Assembly (NCBI GenBank): GCA_020634975.1
Contig: JACKAQ010000009.1
Span: 1 to 41,878 of the forward strand
DNA from: JACKAQ01 sp020634975 [NCBI: Calditrichia bacterium]
GTDB taxonomy: Bacteria > Calditrichota > Calditrichia > RBG-13-44-9
Direction of reading: 5' to 3'
Length of the DNA stretch: 41,878 nt
Under the pieces are notes generated by a model that was given only the letters and a program-made list of their open reading frames with translations, searched no databases and had not been told where the DNA came from. A program made the translations under genes and the position numbers. Position 1 is the stretch's first letter. Each line of letters begins with the position of its first letter. This document shows positions 24,664 through 33,458 of this stretch, piece after piece.

Positions 24664-26031
24664 ATGGGCAAACTCAACCCCTTTATTTTTCGCGAATACG
24701 ACATCCGGGGCGTGGTAGATCAGGATTTGACAGAATACACGGTTGAACTACTCGGCAAGGGTCTGGGAACTTATTTTTTGCGCAACAACGCGCAAACCAT
24801 CAGCGTTGGCGGCGATGTGCGATTGCATACCGAAAGACTGCGCGGATATTTGCTGAAGGGGTTGCTCTCCACCGGCATCAATGTGACGGATTTGGGACCG
24901 GTTCCCACCGGGCTGCAATATTTTTCATTGTATAAATTGGGCGTAGATGGCGGTGTGCAAATTACCGGCAGCCACAATCCCCCGGAATTCAACGGGTTCA
25001 AATTAACGCTGGGAACGCTGCCGGTTTACGGCGAGCAGATTCAGGAAATCTATCAACTGATGCTCAAAGAAGATTTTGAAAAAGGCAGCGGAACGGTTTC
25101 AAAATATGATATTTACGAAGATTATTATAAAGATACCGTCGAACGCCTGAACATTAAACGTCCGGTGAAAGTTGTGGTCGATTGCGGTAACGGTGCCGGA
25201 TCGCTGGTGGCCTGCGAGCTGTTCAAACGATTGGGCGTAGATGCCGAAATGCTCTATTGCGAGCCGGACGGCAACTTCCCGAACCACCACCCGGATCCCA
25301 CCGAATTACACAACATTCAGGATTTGATCAAAAAAGTAAAAGAAACCGGCGCCGAGTTAGGTATCGGATACGATGGCGATGCGGATCGCATTGGCGTGGT
25401 CGATGAAAACGGCGATGTGATCTTCGGCGACCGCCTGCTGCTCATTTTCGCCAAACAGATTCTGAAAGATCATCCCGGCGGTCAGGTGGTGTTCGATGTA
25501 AAATGCTCGCAGGCGCTGCCCGAAGCGATCGAAAAGATGGGTGGCAAACCGGTCATGTGGAAAACCGGTCACTCGTTGCTGAAAAAGAAGATGAAAGAAA
25601 CCGGCGCACCGCTCGGCGGCGAAATGAGCGGACACACGTTCATCAAAGATCGGTTTTACGGTTACGATGATGCGGTTTATGTTTCCGCACGGTTGATTGA
25701 AATCGTATCGCAAAGCAACCAGAAAGTCAGCGAATTTTTGAATGACGTGCCGGATTATTTTTCGACGCCGGAAATCCGGGTGGAATGCAATTCCGACGAA
25801 GAAAAATTTGAAATCGTCAAAAAAGCGATCGCCTATTTTAAGGAAAATCATAATGTTATCGATGTGGACGGCGTGCGTATCCTCTTTGGCGATGGCTGGG
25901 GACTGGTTCGCGCATCCAACACACAACCGGTAATTGTGGTGCGTTTCGAAGCACGCTCGAAAGAACGGGTGAAAGAAATTGAGGATCTGGTGATGGGCAA
26001 ACTGAAATCGTTCGGCGAAATCAAATATTAA
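24664..26031 (+). CDS. manB: Phosphomannomutase/phosphoglucomutase
   Basis: This 455-residue alpha-D-phosphohexomutase interconverts mannose-6-P and mannose-1-P and/or the glucose phosphates, feeding GDP-mannose or UDP-glucose for surface glycans. The four signature loops are intact: phosphoserine TGSHNPPEF (Ser103), metal site DGDADRIG (Asp237, Asp239, Asp241), sugar-specificity loop GGEMSGH (Glu320, Ser322) and phosphate loop RASNTQPV near residue 418. The GEMSGH motif is the type seen in dual-specific PMM/PGM enzymes such as AlgC. AAGGAG lies eight bases before ATG 24664. A palindrome that can act as a terminator separates it from the next gene, so it may be transcribed alone. Confidence 0.94.
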   Translation: MGKLNPFIFREYDIRGVVDQDLTEYTVELLGKGLGTYFLRNNAQTISVGGDVRLHTERLRGYLLKGLLSTGINVTDLGPVPTGLQYFSLYKLGVDGGVQITGSHNPPEFNGFKLTLGTLPVYGEQIQEIYQLMLKEDFEKGSGTVSKYDIYEDYYKDTVERLNIKRPVKVVVDCGNGAGSLVACELFKRLGVDAEMLYCEPDGNFPNHHPDPTELHNIQDLIKKVKETGAELGIGYDGDADRIGVVDENGDVIFGDRLLLIFAKQILKDHPGGQVVFDVKCSQALPEAIEKMGGKPVMWKTGHSLLKKKMKETGAPLGGEMSGHTFIKDRFYGYDDAVYVSARLIEIVSQSNQKVSEFLNDVPDYFSTPEIRVECNSDEEKFEIVKKAIAYFKENHNVIDVDGVRILFGDGWGLVRASNTQPVIVVRFEARSKERVKEIEDLVMGKLKSFGEIKY

Positions 26032-26046
26032 TTGATGGTTCCATAT

Positions 26047-26117
26047 TTGCCACAGAGCCACAGAGCGCACTAAATGTTAATTTCAGCTCCTCGGTGTTCT
26101 CTGTAACTCTGTGGCAA
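26047..26117. repeat. Inverted repeat of the 'cacagag' type; possible terminator
   Basis: Perfect 11-base arms TTGCCACAGAG (26047-26057) and CTCTGTGGCAA (26107-26117) extend inward with CCACAGAG and CTCTGTAAC, giving about 19-base imperfect arms around a loop of about 40 bases. The right arm is followed by TTTTATT. I recognise the 'CCACAGAGNCACAGAG' unit as an abundant intergenic repeat in environmental genomes. It sits 16 bases past the phosphomannomutase stop. Confidence 0.7.
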
Positions 26118-26286
26118 TTTTATTAAATATGAGCATCAAATTTTAGCCCGGTTCAGCCATTTTTCTAAAAAGGAATTTTTTGTTGGTCGTTTAAAAGTTT
26201 TTCTTTAAACTTTGGCGCAGTAGAGGTCAAAACGCCGGTGCCGGTTTCGCTGTGCACCGGTAACATTTTTAGAATTGAAAGCGAGT

Positions 26287-27096
26287 ATGTCCTTAGATTC
26301 GCAACAATTGCTACACACCGCCATCGATGCAGCGCGCATCGCCGGCGCGTATCTGTTGGAACAGGCAGGGAAGCTCGATCGCTCCAAAATTGTTGAAAAA
26401 AAAGCCAATGATTTTGTAACGGAAGTGGATCGCGGCGCTGAGCGTCTTGTTATCGACCGCATTCGCCGGGAGCATCCCGAACACCAGTTTTTAGCAGAAG
26501 AAAGCGGTCGCTCAACAGCTACCGGCGATATCGTCTGGATTATCGATCCGTTGGACGGCACCACCAATTACATCCAGAAAATCCCATTTTACGCGGTATC
26601 CATTGCCGCATACAACGGCACGGAACTATTGGCCGGCGTTGTGTTTAACCCCAAACTTTCTGAATTTTTCTCCGCCGCAAAAGGTCTTGGCGCATTTTTG
26701 AATGACGCCCCGATCCGGGTCAGCACCGAGCCGGATTTCTCCCGTGCTTTTTTGGCAACGGGATTTCCCCACCAACGCAAACGCAATCTTCCCCCATTTC
26801 TCACAGCCACCAACGAGATATTTTTTGGTTCCGCCGGTATCCGCCGACTGGGTTCCGCCGCGCTCGATTTGTGTTATACCGCCTGCGGCCGGTTCGATGG
26901 CTATTGGGAATTGGGATTAAATCCGTGGGATTGTGCCGCCGGCTGCCTGCTGGTCAGCGAAGCGGGCGGAACGGTCAGCGATTTTTGGGGAGATTCGGCA
27001 TATCTGGAAAATGGCCACGTCATTGCCGCCAATCCGGCAGTTCACAAACAACTCCAATTTCATTTAAGTAACCATTTTACCGAGAGGTTAACATGA
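26287..27096 (+). CDS. suhB: Inositol monophosphatase-family protein (SuhB-like)
   Basis: The 269-residue product has the Mg-dependent IMPase signatures: EE of FLAEESG (Glu71, Glu72), IIDPLDGTTNYI (Asp87, Asp90) and the C-terminal NPWDCAAGCLLVSEAGG. It hydrolyses myo-inositol-1-phosphate or related sugar phosphates; SuhB relatives also act in rRNA transcription, and some members are fructose-1,6-bisphosphatases. I chose ATG 26287 (MSLDSQQ); a TTG twelve bases earlier (26275) is in frame. Its stop overlaps the start of the PRPP synthetase gene by four bases (ATGA), indicating translational coupling. Confidence 0.9.
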   Translation: MSLDSQQLLHTAIDAARIAGAYLLEQAGKLDRSKIVEKKANDFVTEVDRGAERLVIDRIRREHPEHQFLAEESGRSTATGDIVWIIDPLDGTTNYIQKIPFYAVSIAAYNGTELLAGVVFNPKLSEFFSAAKGLGAFLNDAPIRVSTEPDFSRAFLATGFPHQRKRNLPPFLTATNEIFFGSAGIRRLGSAALDLCYTACGRFDGYWELGLNPWDCAAGCLLVSEAGGTVSDFWGDSAYLENGHVIAANPAVHKQLQFHLSNHFTERLT

Positions 27097-28139
27097 GCGA
27101 GGTTCGCACCATTCACTCCAACCGGGGTGCGCTTTCTATTATGGCATGCGATTCCGGTCGCCCTTTTGCCAAAAGAATTATCAAAGAGTTGAACAAGGTT
27201 GCCCGTGAAAATTATGAATCATCCAACCACCGGCTCAAATATACCAACGAGATTAATTTCCCGAACGGGGAAGTTAAAATGGTGATCGATGAAAATGTTC
27301 GCGGCGATGATTTATACATCGTTCAGGCGATTGATGATCCGTGTTCACCACAGTCCGTTAACGACAATTTAATGTCGGTGATGACGGCTGTACATGCCGC
27401 GTTTCAGTCCGACGCGGACCACATATCCGTGGTGCTGCCGCAGTTCCCGTATTCCCGGCAGGAGCGGCGAAAAACGCGCGAAGCGATAACCGCCAAACTG
27501 GTTGCCAACATGCTGGAAATGGCCGGCGCTCAGCGCGTAATAACCCTGGATATCCACTCCGAAGCGATCCAGGGTTTTTTTACGAATGCCCGGTTGGAAG
27601 ATTTACACGCATCGCGGGTGTTTCTGGATTATCTGCAGGAAATTTTGCGCATCGATCCCACCCGGTTGGTTTGCACATCGCCGGATGTGGGCAGCGTGCA
27701 GCGTGCCCGCCACTACGCCAAAAAATTGGGCTCAGATCTGGCGATTGTCGATAAATCGCGCGATTACACCAAAGTGAGCACCATTGCCAGCATGCGACTG
27801 GTGGGCAATGTGAAGGGAAAAGAAGTGCTGCTGGTTGATGATATTATTGCAACCGGCGGAACGCTGGTTAACGCCATGCGATTGCTGAAAGACAGCGGCG
27901 CGGAAAAAATTACCGTGCTGGCCAGCCTGCCATTTTTCAGCGGCAATTGCCGGGAAAAACTGGACAAAGCCTATGAAGAAGGGTTGTTGGATACAATCAT
28001 CGGTACCGACGCCGTGTATCACGGAAAGGAATTTGTGGAGAGCACGCCGTGGTATCACGAAGTGAGCGTTGCCCCGCTGTTCGCCCGCGTGATTTACAAT
28101 ATTAACATGAAGCAATCCGTCAGCGAATTGCTCAAATAG
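27093..28139 (+). CDS. prs: Ribose-phosphate pyrophosphokinase (PRPP synthetase)
   Basis: This enzyme makes PRPP from ribose-5-phosphate and ATP for nucleotide, His and Trp synthesis. Key parts are the ATP-binding flexible loop PYSRQERRKTREAITAKLV (residues 119-137), the LDIHSEAIQGFF segment (152-163; the usual DLHxxQIQGFF) and the PRPP loop LLVDDIIATGGTL. At 348 residues it is longer than the common 310-320; the extra length lies in the C-terminal third (KLDKAYEEGLLDTIIGTDAVYHGKEFVE). An AGAGG lies six bases before ATG 27093, inside the suhB end. A strong hairpin follows the stop. Confidence 0.95.
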   Translation: MSEVRTIHSNRGALSIMACDSGRPFAKRIIKELNKVARENYESSNHRLKYTNEINFPNGEVKMVIDENVRGDDLYIVQAIDDPCSPQSVNDNLMSVMTAVHAAFQSDADHISVVLPQFPYSRQERRKTREAITAKLVANMLEMAGAQRVITLDIHSEAIQGFFTNARLEDLHASRVFLDYLQEILRIDPTRLVCTSPDVGSVQRARHYAKKLGSDLAIVDKSRDYTKVSTIASMRLVGNVKGKEVLLVDDIIATGGTLVNAMRLLKDSGAEKITVLASLPFFSGNCREKLDKAYEEGLLDTIIGTDAVYHGKEFVESTPWYHEVSVAPLFARVIYNINMKQSVSELLK

Positions 28140-28153
28140 ACTGCTATCCCTAA

Positions 28154-28184
28154 CCTTGCAGATTCCCAAAATCTGCAAGGTTTT
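28154..28184 (+). terminator. Intrinsic terminator after prs
   Basis: Perfect 11-base arms CCTTGCAGATT (28154-28164) and AATCTGCAAGG (28170-28180) with a five-base loop are followed by TTTT. It lies 15 bases after the prs stop, and probably ends the suhB-prs transcript. Confidence 0.85.
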
Positions 28185-28731
28185 CGCAACCAACTCCCCT
28201 ACCTGTTATCCAAAAAAAACGCATAAAATCGCAATTTTCCGCATTTTTGTGTGACCGTGCGCAAGAATTGCTGCATTTTCCGGCAATCCCGATTTTTTTT
28301 GAGAAATCTCGGAAATGACCTACTCTTAACTATCAAATGCGAAAAAACGGAGTTTCTGATATGTGGAATTGCAAAAAAGTCCCATAAAAAACGCTGCCCC
28401 GGGCGAGTTGCAGCTCGCAACGGGGCGACGAGTGTGAAAGGCATGGATACCTTTTTGGATAAGTCAATATACACACCCCTGTATATATAATCAAGCACAA
28501 ATCCTGTCTTTTGCACTCCTCCCGGCGCTGTCTGCGCCCTTCCAAATCATTCAGCAGTCTGTGCGGCAAAATTGCCAAACGGCTGCGCAATGTTTCATCT
28601 CAACAAAAGGAGGAGCAACATGGTTGCAGCATTCATCCCCGCATTTTCACCGTGATTGGCTAAAGCTGGTTCGCTTCACCCAATCCAACAGTTGATTGAT
28701 TCAAAAATCAATAATAAACGAGGTAAATACC
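28185..28731. promoter_or_regulatory. Leader/promoter region of the metzincin protease gene
   Basis: About 550 bases have no convincing gene; a 105-codon minus-strand frame (28199-28516) is low-quality. It contains a strong nested hairpin, GCCCCG/CGGGGC (28396-28401, 28421-28426) with inner GCGAG/CTCGC, and a palindrome TATACA/TGTATA (28468-28473, 28480-28485) of operator-like form. The promoter of the downstream gene should lie here. Confidence 0.4.
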
Positions 28732-31700
28732 ATGAAACGACAGGTTTTTTATTTGATCATGACCATCCTGATGGTTGGTCACACCCTCCGGGCGCAGGAA
28801 AGTGCATCCGGTAAAACCGGCGAAACCGGTTCCGCAAACGGACTGAATCGCCAGACAAACACTGAAAGCCGGGCGGATATTTCCCCGGATCACCCGCTGT
28901 ATCAACAATGGCAGGCAGCGCAAAACCGCGCCAACGCCGTTGGCAGCGCAATCAATGAAGATCAAACCGAATTGAAACAGCACAACGCACCGGTAGCACA
29001 ATGGCGTTATTTATCGAATTTGAGTGCGGATGAAAAAGCCAATGCCGTGCTGAATTTCGAATTGCCGCAATCGGACGGCGCGTTTTCCGCACAGGCACGC
29101 GACATCGAATCGCTGTGGAACAGCGGCTCGCACGATGCTGCAATTGCCCAATTGCGCGAATTGCAAAACCGTGCAGACGCACCGGATTTCGGCATCGCCA
29201 TCAGTTGGCGTTCGCCGAAAAACGTTGATTTATCAGCACTTAGCGCAGGACCGGATGTGCAAATCAGCAGCGTCACGCCCGTGCAAAATCACGTGCTGGA
29301 TTTCCACGATGCCACCGGAAACCTGTTTTCGGTTGTGTTATATAATGATATTTCACTCGGCAAAAAACGCTACACCGTCAATATTTCCACCGATGGCGGG
29401 GCAAGCTGGGCAGAAACATTCACGTACACACCGGATGGCGCGGAATTGAACGACATCGGCGCTGCGGTTGTGGATGATTATTTGTATGTCGCATACGTTG
29501 GCGATGCCAATCAGCTGGAAGCCCGCTCCCGGCGATTTTTCGCCGGCACCGGCACGGTGGATAATGTCTATTTCTTCAAAGTGATCCACAATTCCAACGT
29601 GGTTGTGGACGATGTGGTCATGTCTGCCAATCAGGATTTTTTCAACAATCGCATCTATTTTACCGCGATTTTGAACAACGGCACGCTGCTGTTTTATTGG
29701 GCAACCGGCAGCGGCGGCGATCCCTGGAATGCGCTCGCTACCGGCATTACCAACGCTTCGCACGGGTTGGATGCCTGCACCAATCAAAATTATACCGACA
29801 GATTTTTTCTCGCATCGTATGTCGCAACGGATGGTCAGTTACACGTAATCATGCGCGGAACCGGCACCGCCTGGACAGACATGAGCATCGATCCCGCAAC
29901 GGCTAACACCGGCGACAGAACATCGATTGCGGCGTATGCAAACACGTTTTTGGTCGTTTGGGAAAACGCCGACAACGACATTCGCTATCGCGTATCGTAC
30001 GACGAAGGCGCGAGCTGGCTGTGGGGTTACGTGGCGACGGGTACCGAACTGTATTCCGCACCGCACGCAACCGGCAGGTTAAATGGCGGATTTCAGGTCA
30101 GTTATGCGGAAGAAGTGGGCGAACCGGACGATGTCTACACCACTCGTCGCGAATACGCCAGCCCGCCGTTCGAAGCTGCCACAAAAATCAACGAAGTGGA
30201 TATCGTTACCGGAACACCGACCCAGGTTGAAATTTTACCCGACGGCGGATACGGTATCGCGTGGATCGGCGGCGCATCGGAAGCCTGGTTCGATCGCATC
30301 GGCGGCGGCCCCACCGAACCGGATATCGACGTCAATCCGACCGCGATGACGGTCAACGAAAACAGCCCGTCCGCACAACAATCGCCGCAGAACATCACGT
30401 TCAACACGGCACAGGCAATCAATCTGTTCGAACCCGCGCAACTCACCGATGCACCGGTGGAACCGCGCGAACAAACCATGCTCGCCGCATTTATGGACGA
30501 GCCGACAACCGCAAACATAAGTTATGTAAAAATAACCGCTTCGCCGGAAGAAACGGACGCGATATTTCTCGATCTGGGCAGCGTTACCGCCCATGCCCAG
30601 CGCACCCAACTGGCGCGTCGCGGCTACCGCGATTACACCTGGTTTGGCGCAGTGAATGACGGACAAAACGGTTCCGTGACTTTCGTCGTGACCGGCGAAG
30701 ACATCACCGGAACGATTCGCGCCCACGGTCGATTGTTCGCAGTGCGTCCGATCGGCGGCGGTTATCACGCGCTGATCGAACAGGATTTCGGCACGATGCC
30801 GGAACATCCCGCCGAATGGCAGCAAATTGAAAATCGCGAAATCAGCCGCGAACATTTGCGCGATGCCGGCACATACGATCCGTTCGCCGATGACGGTTCG
30901 GTGATCGATATTCTGGTGGCATACACGCCTGCCGCGGCCGCTGCTGCCGGGAATATCAATTCGCTCATCCAGCTTTCCGTGGATGAAACCAACCAGGCTT
31001 ACGCCAACAGCAGCATTTTCCCGACGATTAATCTGGTGCACAGCTACCAGACCGCATACGTTGAAAGCGGCAATTTCGTGACGGATGTCGACCGTTTCCG
31101 CATTCCCGGCGACGGATTTATGGACGAAGTTCACGGATTGCGCAACACCCACAAAGCCGATTTGTGTGTGCTTATCTTAAACAATCCCAGTTTTTGCGGA
31201 CTCGCATCGACCATTTTAGCCGATGAAACCGAAGCGTTTTGCGGCGTTCACTGGTCCTGCTCCACCGGCAATTTCTCGTTCGGTCACGAACTGGGACATT
31301 TGCAGGGCTGCCGCCACAATCCCGAAGCGGACCCGACAACCACACCGTTCGCGTATGGTCACGGATTGCTCGATATCACCAACGATTTCCGCACGGTGAT
31401 GAGCTACAACGACGGCACCTGCCCCGGCGGTTCCTGTCTGCGGGTGCAGCATTTCTCCAATCCGGATGTGAATTATTTTGGCAACACCACCGGCTCGAAC
31501 GCCACCCACGACAACGCCCGCGTGATCGACGAAACCGCGTTCACGATGGCCAATTTCCGCACCGGCGGCTCCAGCTCCCCGGATGTGTTCACCATCAGCA
31601 ATCTCGGAACGGCAACATTGAACATCACCGGCATCAGCACGAATCAGCCGTGGTTGTCCACCGCCGATCATCCCGCGCCGACCTTCGGCATCAATCCGGG

Positions 31701-33318
31701 CAGCGGACAATCCGTTCGCGTGGTCATCGACTGGACGATGCTGGCCGCACCGGCAACCGGTGATGTGATCATCGCATCCAACGATCCCGACGAACCGAGC
31801 ATTCGCGTGGTCATCACCGCCATTCCGGATATCCCGACACTATCAGACGCGGATATCTCCGCAACGCCGAACAGCCAGACCATCGGCAGCAGCGCCGGCG
31901 AACAGTTTTCGCTCGCCATCCGCCTCGGCGATTCGCTGGCGATCACCGCGCCGGACGATTTTCTCGGCGTATCTTTCAATCTCGAATGGGACAAACCCGC
32001 GCTGGTCGATTACGTGTCGCACACTCCGGGCGCAATGCTCGGCGCCAGCCCGATTGTTTTGGTGACGTCGTTTAACGATCACATCGAAGCCGGGCTCACC
32101 CGCACCGATGGCGTCGGGCAAACCGGTTCCGGCACCGTGCTGAACCTGACCTTTGAACTGGCACAATCGCTGGCCGCCGATGACACGATTCGCTTCCGTT
32201 TCGCCAGCGTTGCCGCTACCCAGAGCAACGGCGATCCGCTACTGCTCGAACCGCGCGACCCGATTTATGTGTATGTGACCGCCTGCGGCGCATTTGTGTG
32301 GCCCGGCGACTGCAATAACGATGGCATCACCAACGCCACGGACGTGCTGTTTATCGGATTGCGATACAACCAGAGCGGACCCGCCCGCGCCTCGCAAGGC
32401 TGCGCATGGGAAGCCAAATGCGCCACCGCCTGGGCAACCCCGAATGCGGTTTACGCAGATGCCAACGGCAACGGCACCGTGAACGCCGCCGACGTGCTCT
32501 GCATCGGGTTAAATTACAACAAAACCCACACCGCCGCGGCCAGCAAACCGGCACGCAGCAACGAAACTGCCATTCGCAATGCGGATGCGCCCGTGCTCAA
32601 TTATCAACTGTTTGATTTGCGCAACCGTCCGGTGGACGTTGCCAATCTGCAAACCGGCGAAGAATTTTATGTAGCCATCAACAGCAGCAAAAACAGTGAC
32701 TTGCACGGCATCTCTGCATCGTTGGATTTCAGCGGATCGACTGCGGAAATCGCGGTGGTCGATGAATTCGCACAGAACGGCGTGCAACCCTCCGGCGAAT
32801 TTGGCGATGACGCGCTGGCGCTGGCACATCTCGATGCCGAAGCACGGCAAATTGACGTCGCCGCCAGCCGGGTGGACGGACAATCTGCCGCCATTTCCGG
32901 CGAGTTGCTGCGCATCCGCGTTCGCGTGGTTCGCTCCGGCAAACTGGATTTCAGCATCGTTGCTGCGCAGGCTGTCGCCGCCGATGGCGAAGCGATTGCA
33001 ATTGCAACCGATGCAGACGAATCCGCCGAAGCTGCCCTGAACGCAAACGCACCGATCGAATTCAGCGCAAACGCTTTCCCGAATCCGTTCAACCCATCCA
33101 CCAAAATTGCTTTTGCGTTGCCGCAGAGCAGCAAAGTGGAACTGACGATTTACAACGCGCTCGGTCAGCAAGTCGCCCGTTTGATTGACGGAAAAGAATT
33201 TCAGCCCGGCAATCACAGCATTCAGTGGAACGCGGCATCGCTGCCCAGCGGGATGTATTTCTACGTCATCAAAACGCCGTACTTCCAGCACACCGCCAAA
33301 ATGATGTTGCTGAAATAA
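28732..33318 (+). CDS. Secreted metzincin-type metalloprotease with cohesin-like, dockerin-like and T9SS domains
   Basis: The 1,528-residue protein starts with a signal peptide (MKRQVFYLIMTILMVGHTLRAQ). About residues 165-540 look like a beta-propeller with Asp-box-like STDGGASW and SYDEGASW. A reprolysin-like zinc protease follows: HELGHLQGCRH (His852, Glu853, His856, His862) and the Met-turn TVMSYND. Next come an ASH-like Ig domain, a cohesin-like domain (about 1039-1185; GVSFNLEWD), and a dockerin-like pair of calcium loops, DCNNDGITNATD (1193-1204) and DANGNGTVNAAD (1243-1254), each followed by the usual helix. The tail AFPNPFNPSTKI (from about 1444) ends KMMLLK and directs T9SS export. 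The start ATG 28732 has AGGT nine bases upstream; the frame is open to 28696, but that would put residues before the signal peptide. Confidence 0.9.
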   Translation: MKRQVFYLIMTILMVGHTLRAQESASGKTGETGSANGLNRQTNTESRADISPDHPLYQQWQAAQNRANAVGSAINEDQTELKQHNAPVAQWRYLSNLSADEKANAVLNFELPQSDGAFSAQARDIESLWNSGSHDAAIAQLRELQNRADAPDFGIAISWRSPKNVDLSALSAGPDVQISSVTPVQNHVLDFHDATGNLFSVVLYNDISLGKKRYTVNISTDGGASWAETFTYTPDGAELNDIGAAVVDDYLYVAYVGDANQLEARSRRFFAGTGTVDNVYFFKVIHNSNVVVDDVVMSANQDFFNNRIYFTAILNNGTLLFYWATGSGGDPWNALATGITNASHGLDACTNQNYTDRFFLASYVATDGQLHVIMRGTGTAWTDMSIDPATANTGDRTSIAAYANTFLVVWENADNDIRYRVSYDEGASWLWGYVATGTELYSAPHATGRLNGGFQVSYAEEVGEPDDVYTTRREYASPPFEAATKINEVDIVTGTPTQVEILPDGGYGIAWIGGASEAWFDRIGGGPTEPDIDVNPTAMTVNENSPSAQQSPQNITFNTAQAINLFEPAQLTDAPVEPREQTMLAAFMDEPTTANISYVKITASPEETDAIFLDLGSVTAHAQRTQLARRGYRDYTWFGAVNDGQNGSVTFVVTGEDITGTIRAHGRLFAVRPIGGGYHALIEQDFGTMPEHPAEWQQIENREISREHLRDAGTYDPFADDGSVIDILVAYTPAAAAAAGNINSLIQLSVDETNQAYANSSIFPTINLVHSYQTAYVESGNFVTDVDRFRIPGDGFMDEVHGLRNTHKADLCVLILNNPSFCGLASTILADETEAFCGVHWSCSTGNFSFGHELGHLQGCRHNPEADPTTTPFAYGHGLLDITNDFRTVMSYNDGTCPGGSCLRVQHFSNPDVNYFGNTTGSNATHDNARVIDETAFTMANFRTGGSSSPDVFTISNLGTATLNITGISTNQPWLSTADHPAPTFGINPGSGQSVRVVIDWTMLAAPATGDVIIASNDPDEPSIRVVITAIPDIPTLSDADISATPNSQTIGSSAGEQFSLAIRLGDSLAITAPDDFLGVSFNLEWDKPALVDYVSHTPGAMLGASPIVLVTSFNDHIEAGLTRTDGVGQTGSGTVLNLTFELAQSLAADDTIRFRFASVAATQSNGDPLLLEPRDPIYVYVTACGAFVWPGDCNNDGITNATDVLFIGLRYNQSGPARASQGCAWEAKCATAWATPNAVYADANGNGTVNAADVLCIGLNYNKTHTAAASKPARSNETAIRNADAPVLNYQLFDLRNRPVDVANLQTGEEFYVAINSSKNSDLHGISASLDFSGSTAEIAVVDEFAQNGVQPSGEFGDDALALAHLDAEARQIDVAASRVDGQSAAISGELLRIRVRVVRSGKLDFSIVAAQAVAADGEAIAIATDADESAEAALNANAPIEFSANAFPNPFNPSTKIAFALPQSSKVELTIYNALGQQVARLIDGKEFQPGNHSIQWNAASLPSGMYFYVIKTPYFQHTAKMMLLK

Positions 33319-33327
33319 CGGCACAAC

Positions 33328-33366
33328 CGCCCGTCCGTCCATTTCCCGGGCGGACGGGAATTTTTA
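33328..33366 (+). terminator. Intrinsic terminator after the metalloprotease gene
   Basis: Arms CCCGTCCG (33330-33337) and CGGACGGG (33351-33358) are followed by AATTTTTA. It lies about 10 bases past the stop codon, so the next gene probably has its own promoter or depends on read-through. Confidence 0.8.
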
Positions 33367-33378
33367 AAACCATGTAGA

Positions 33379-33423
33379 GGCGTTTCACGAAACGCCTGAC
33401 AATGAACCACGAAACGCCTGACA
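33379..33423. repeat. Short palindrome plus direct repeat (GAAACGCC type)
   Basis: GGCGTTTC (33379-33386) and GAAACGCC (33389-33396) form a tight palindrome. The 16-base unit CACGAAACGCCTGACA occurs at 33386-33401 and again at 33408-33423 (spacing 22). This resembles a common dispersed intergenic repeat; it ends 35 bases before the next start codon. Confidence 0.65.
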
Positions 33424-33458
33424 TTACAAAAAAAGGAAAAAAGAAACGGAGTTAAATC

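Noticed and set aside
28199-28516. 105-codon minus-strand frame in the leader before the metalloprotease
   Set aside because: Its translation is rich in Phe, Arg and Lys with no motif, and it spans a hairpin; no start signal.
30235-31152. 305-codon minus-strand frame inside the metalloprotease gene
   Set aside because: An antisense shadow in a GC-biased region; the plus strand carries the catalytic motif and domain order.
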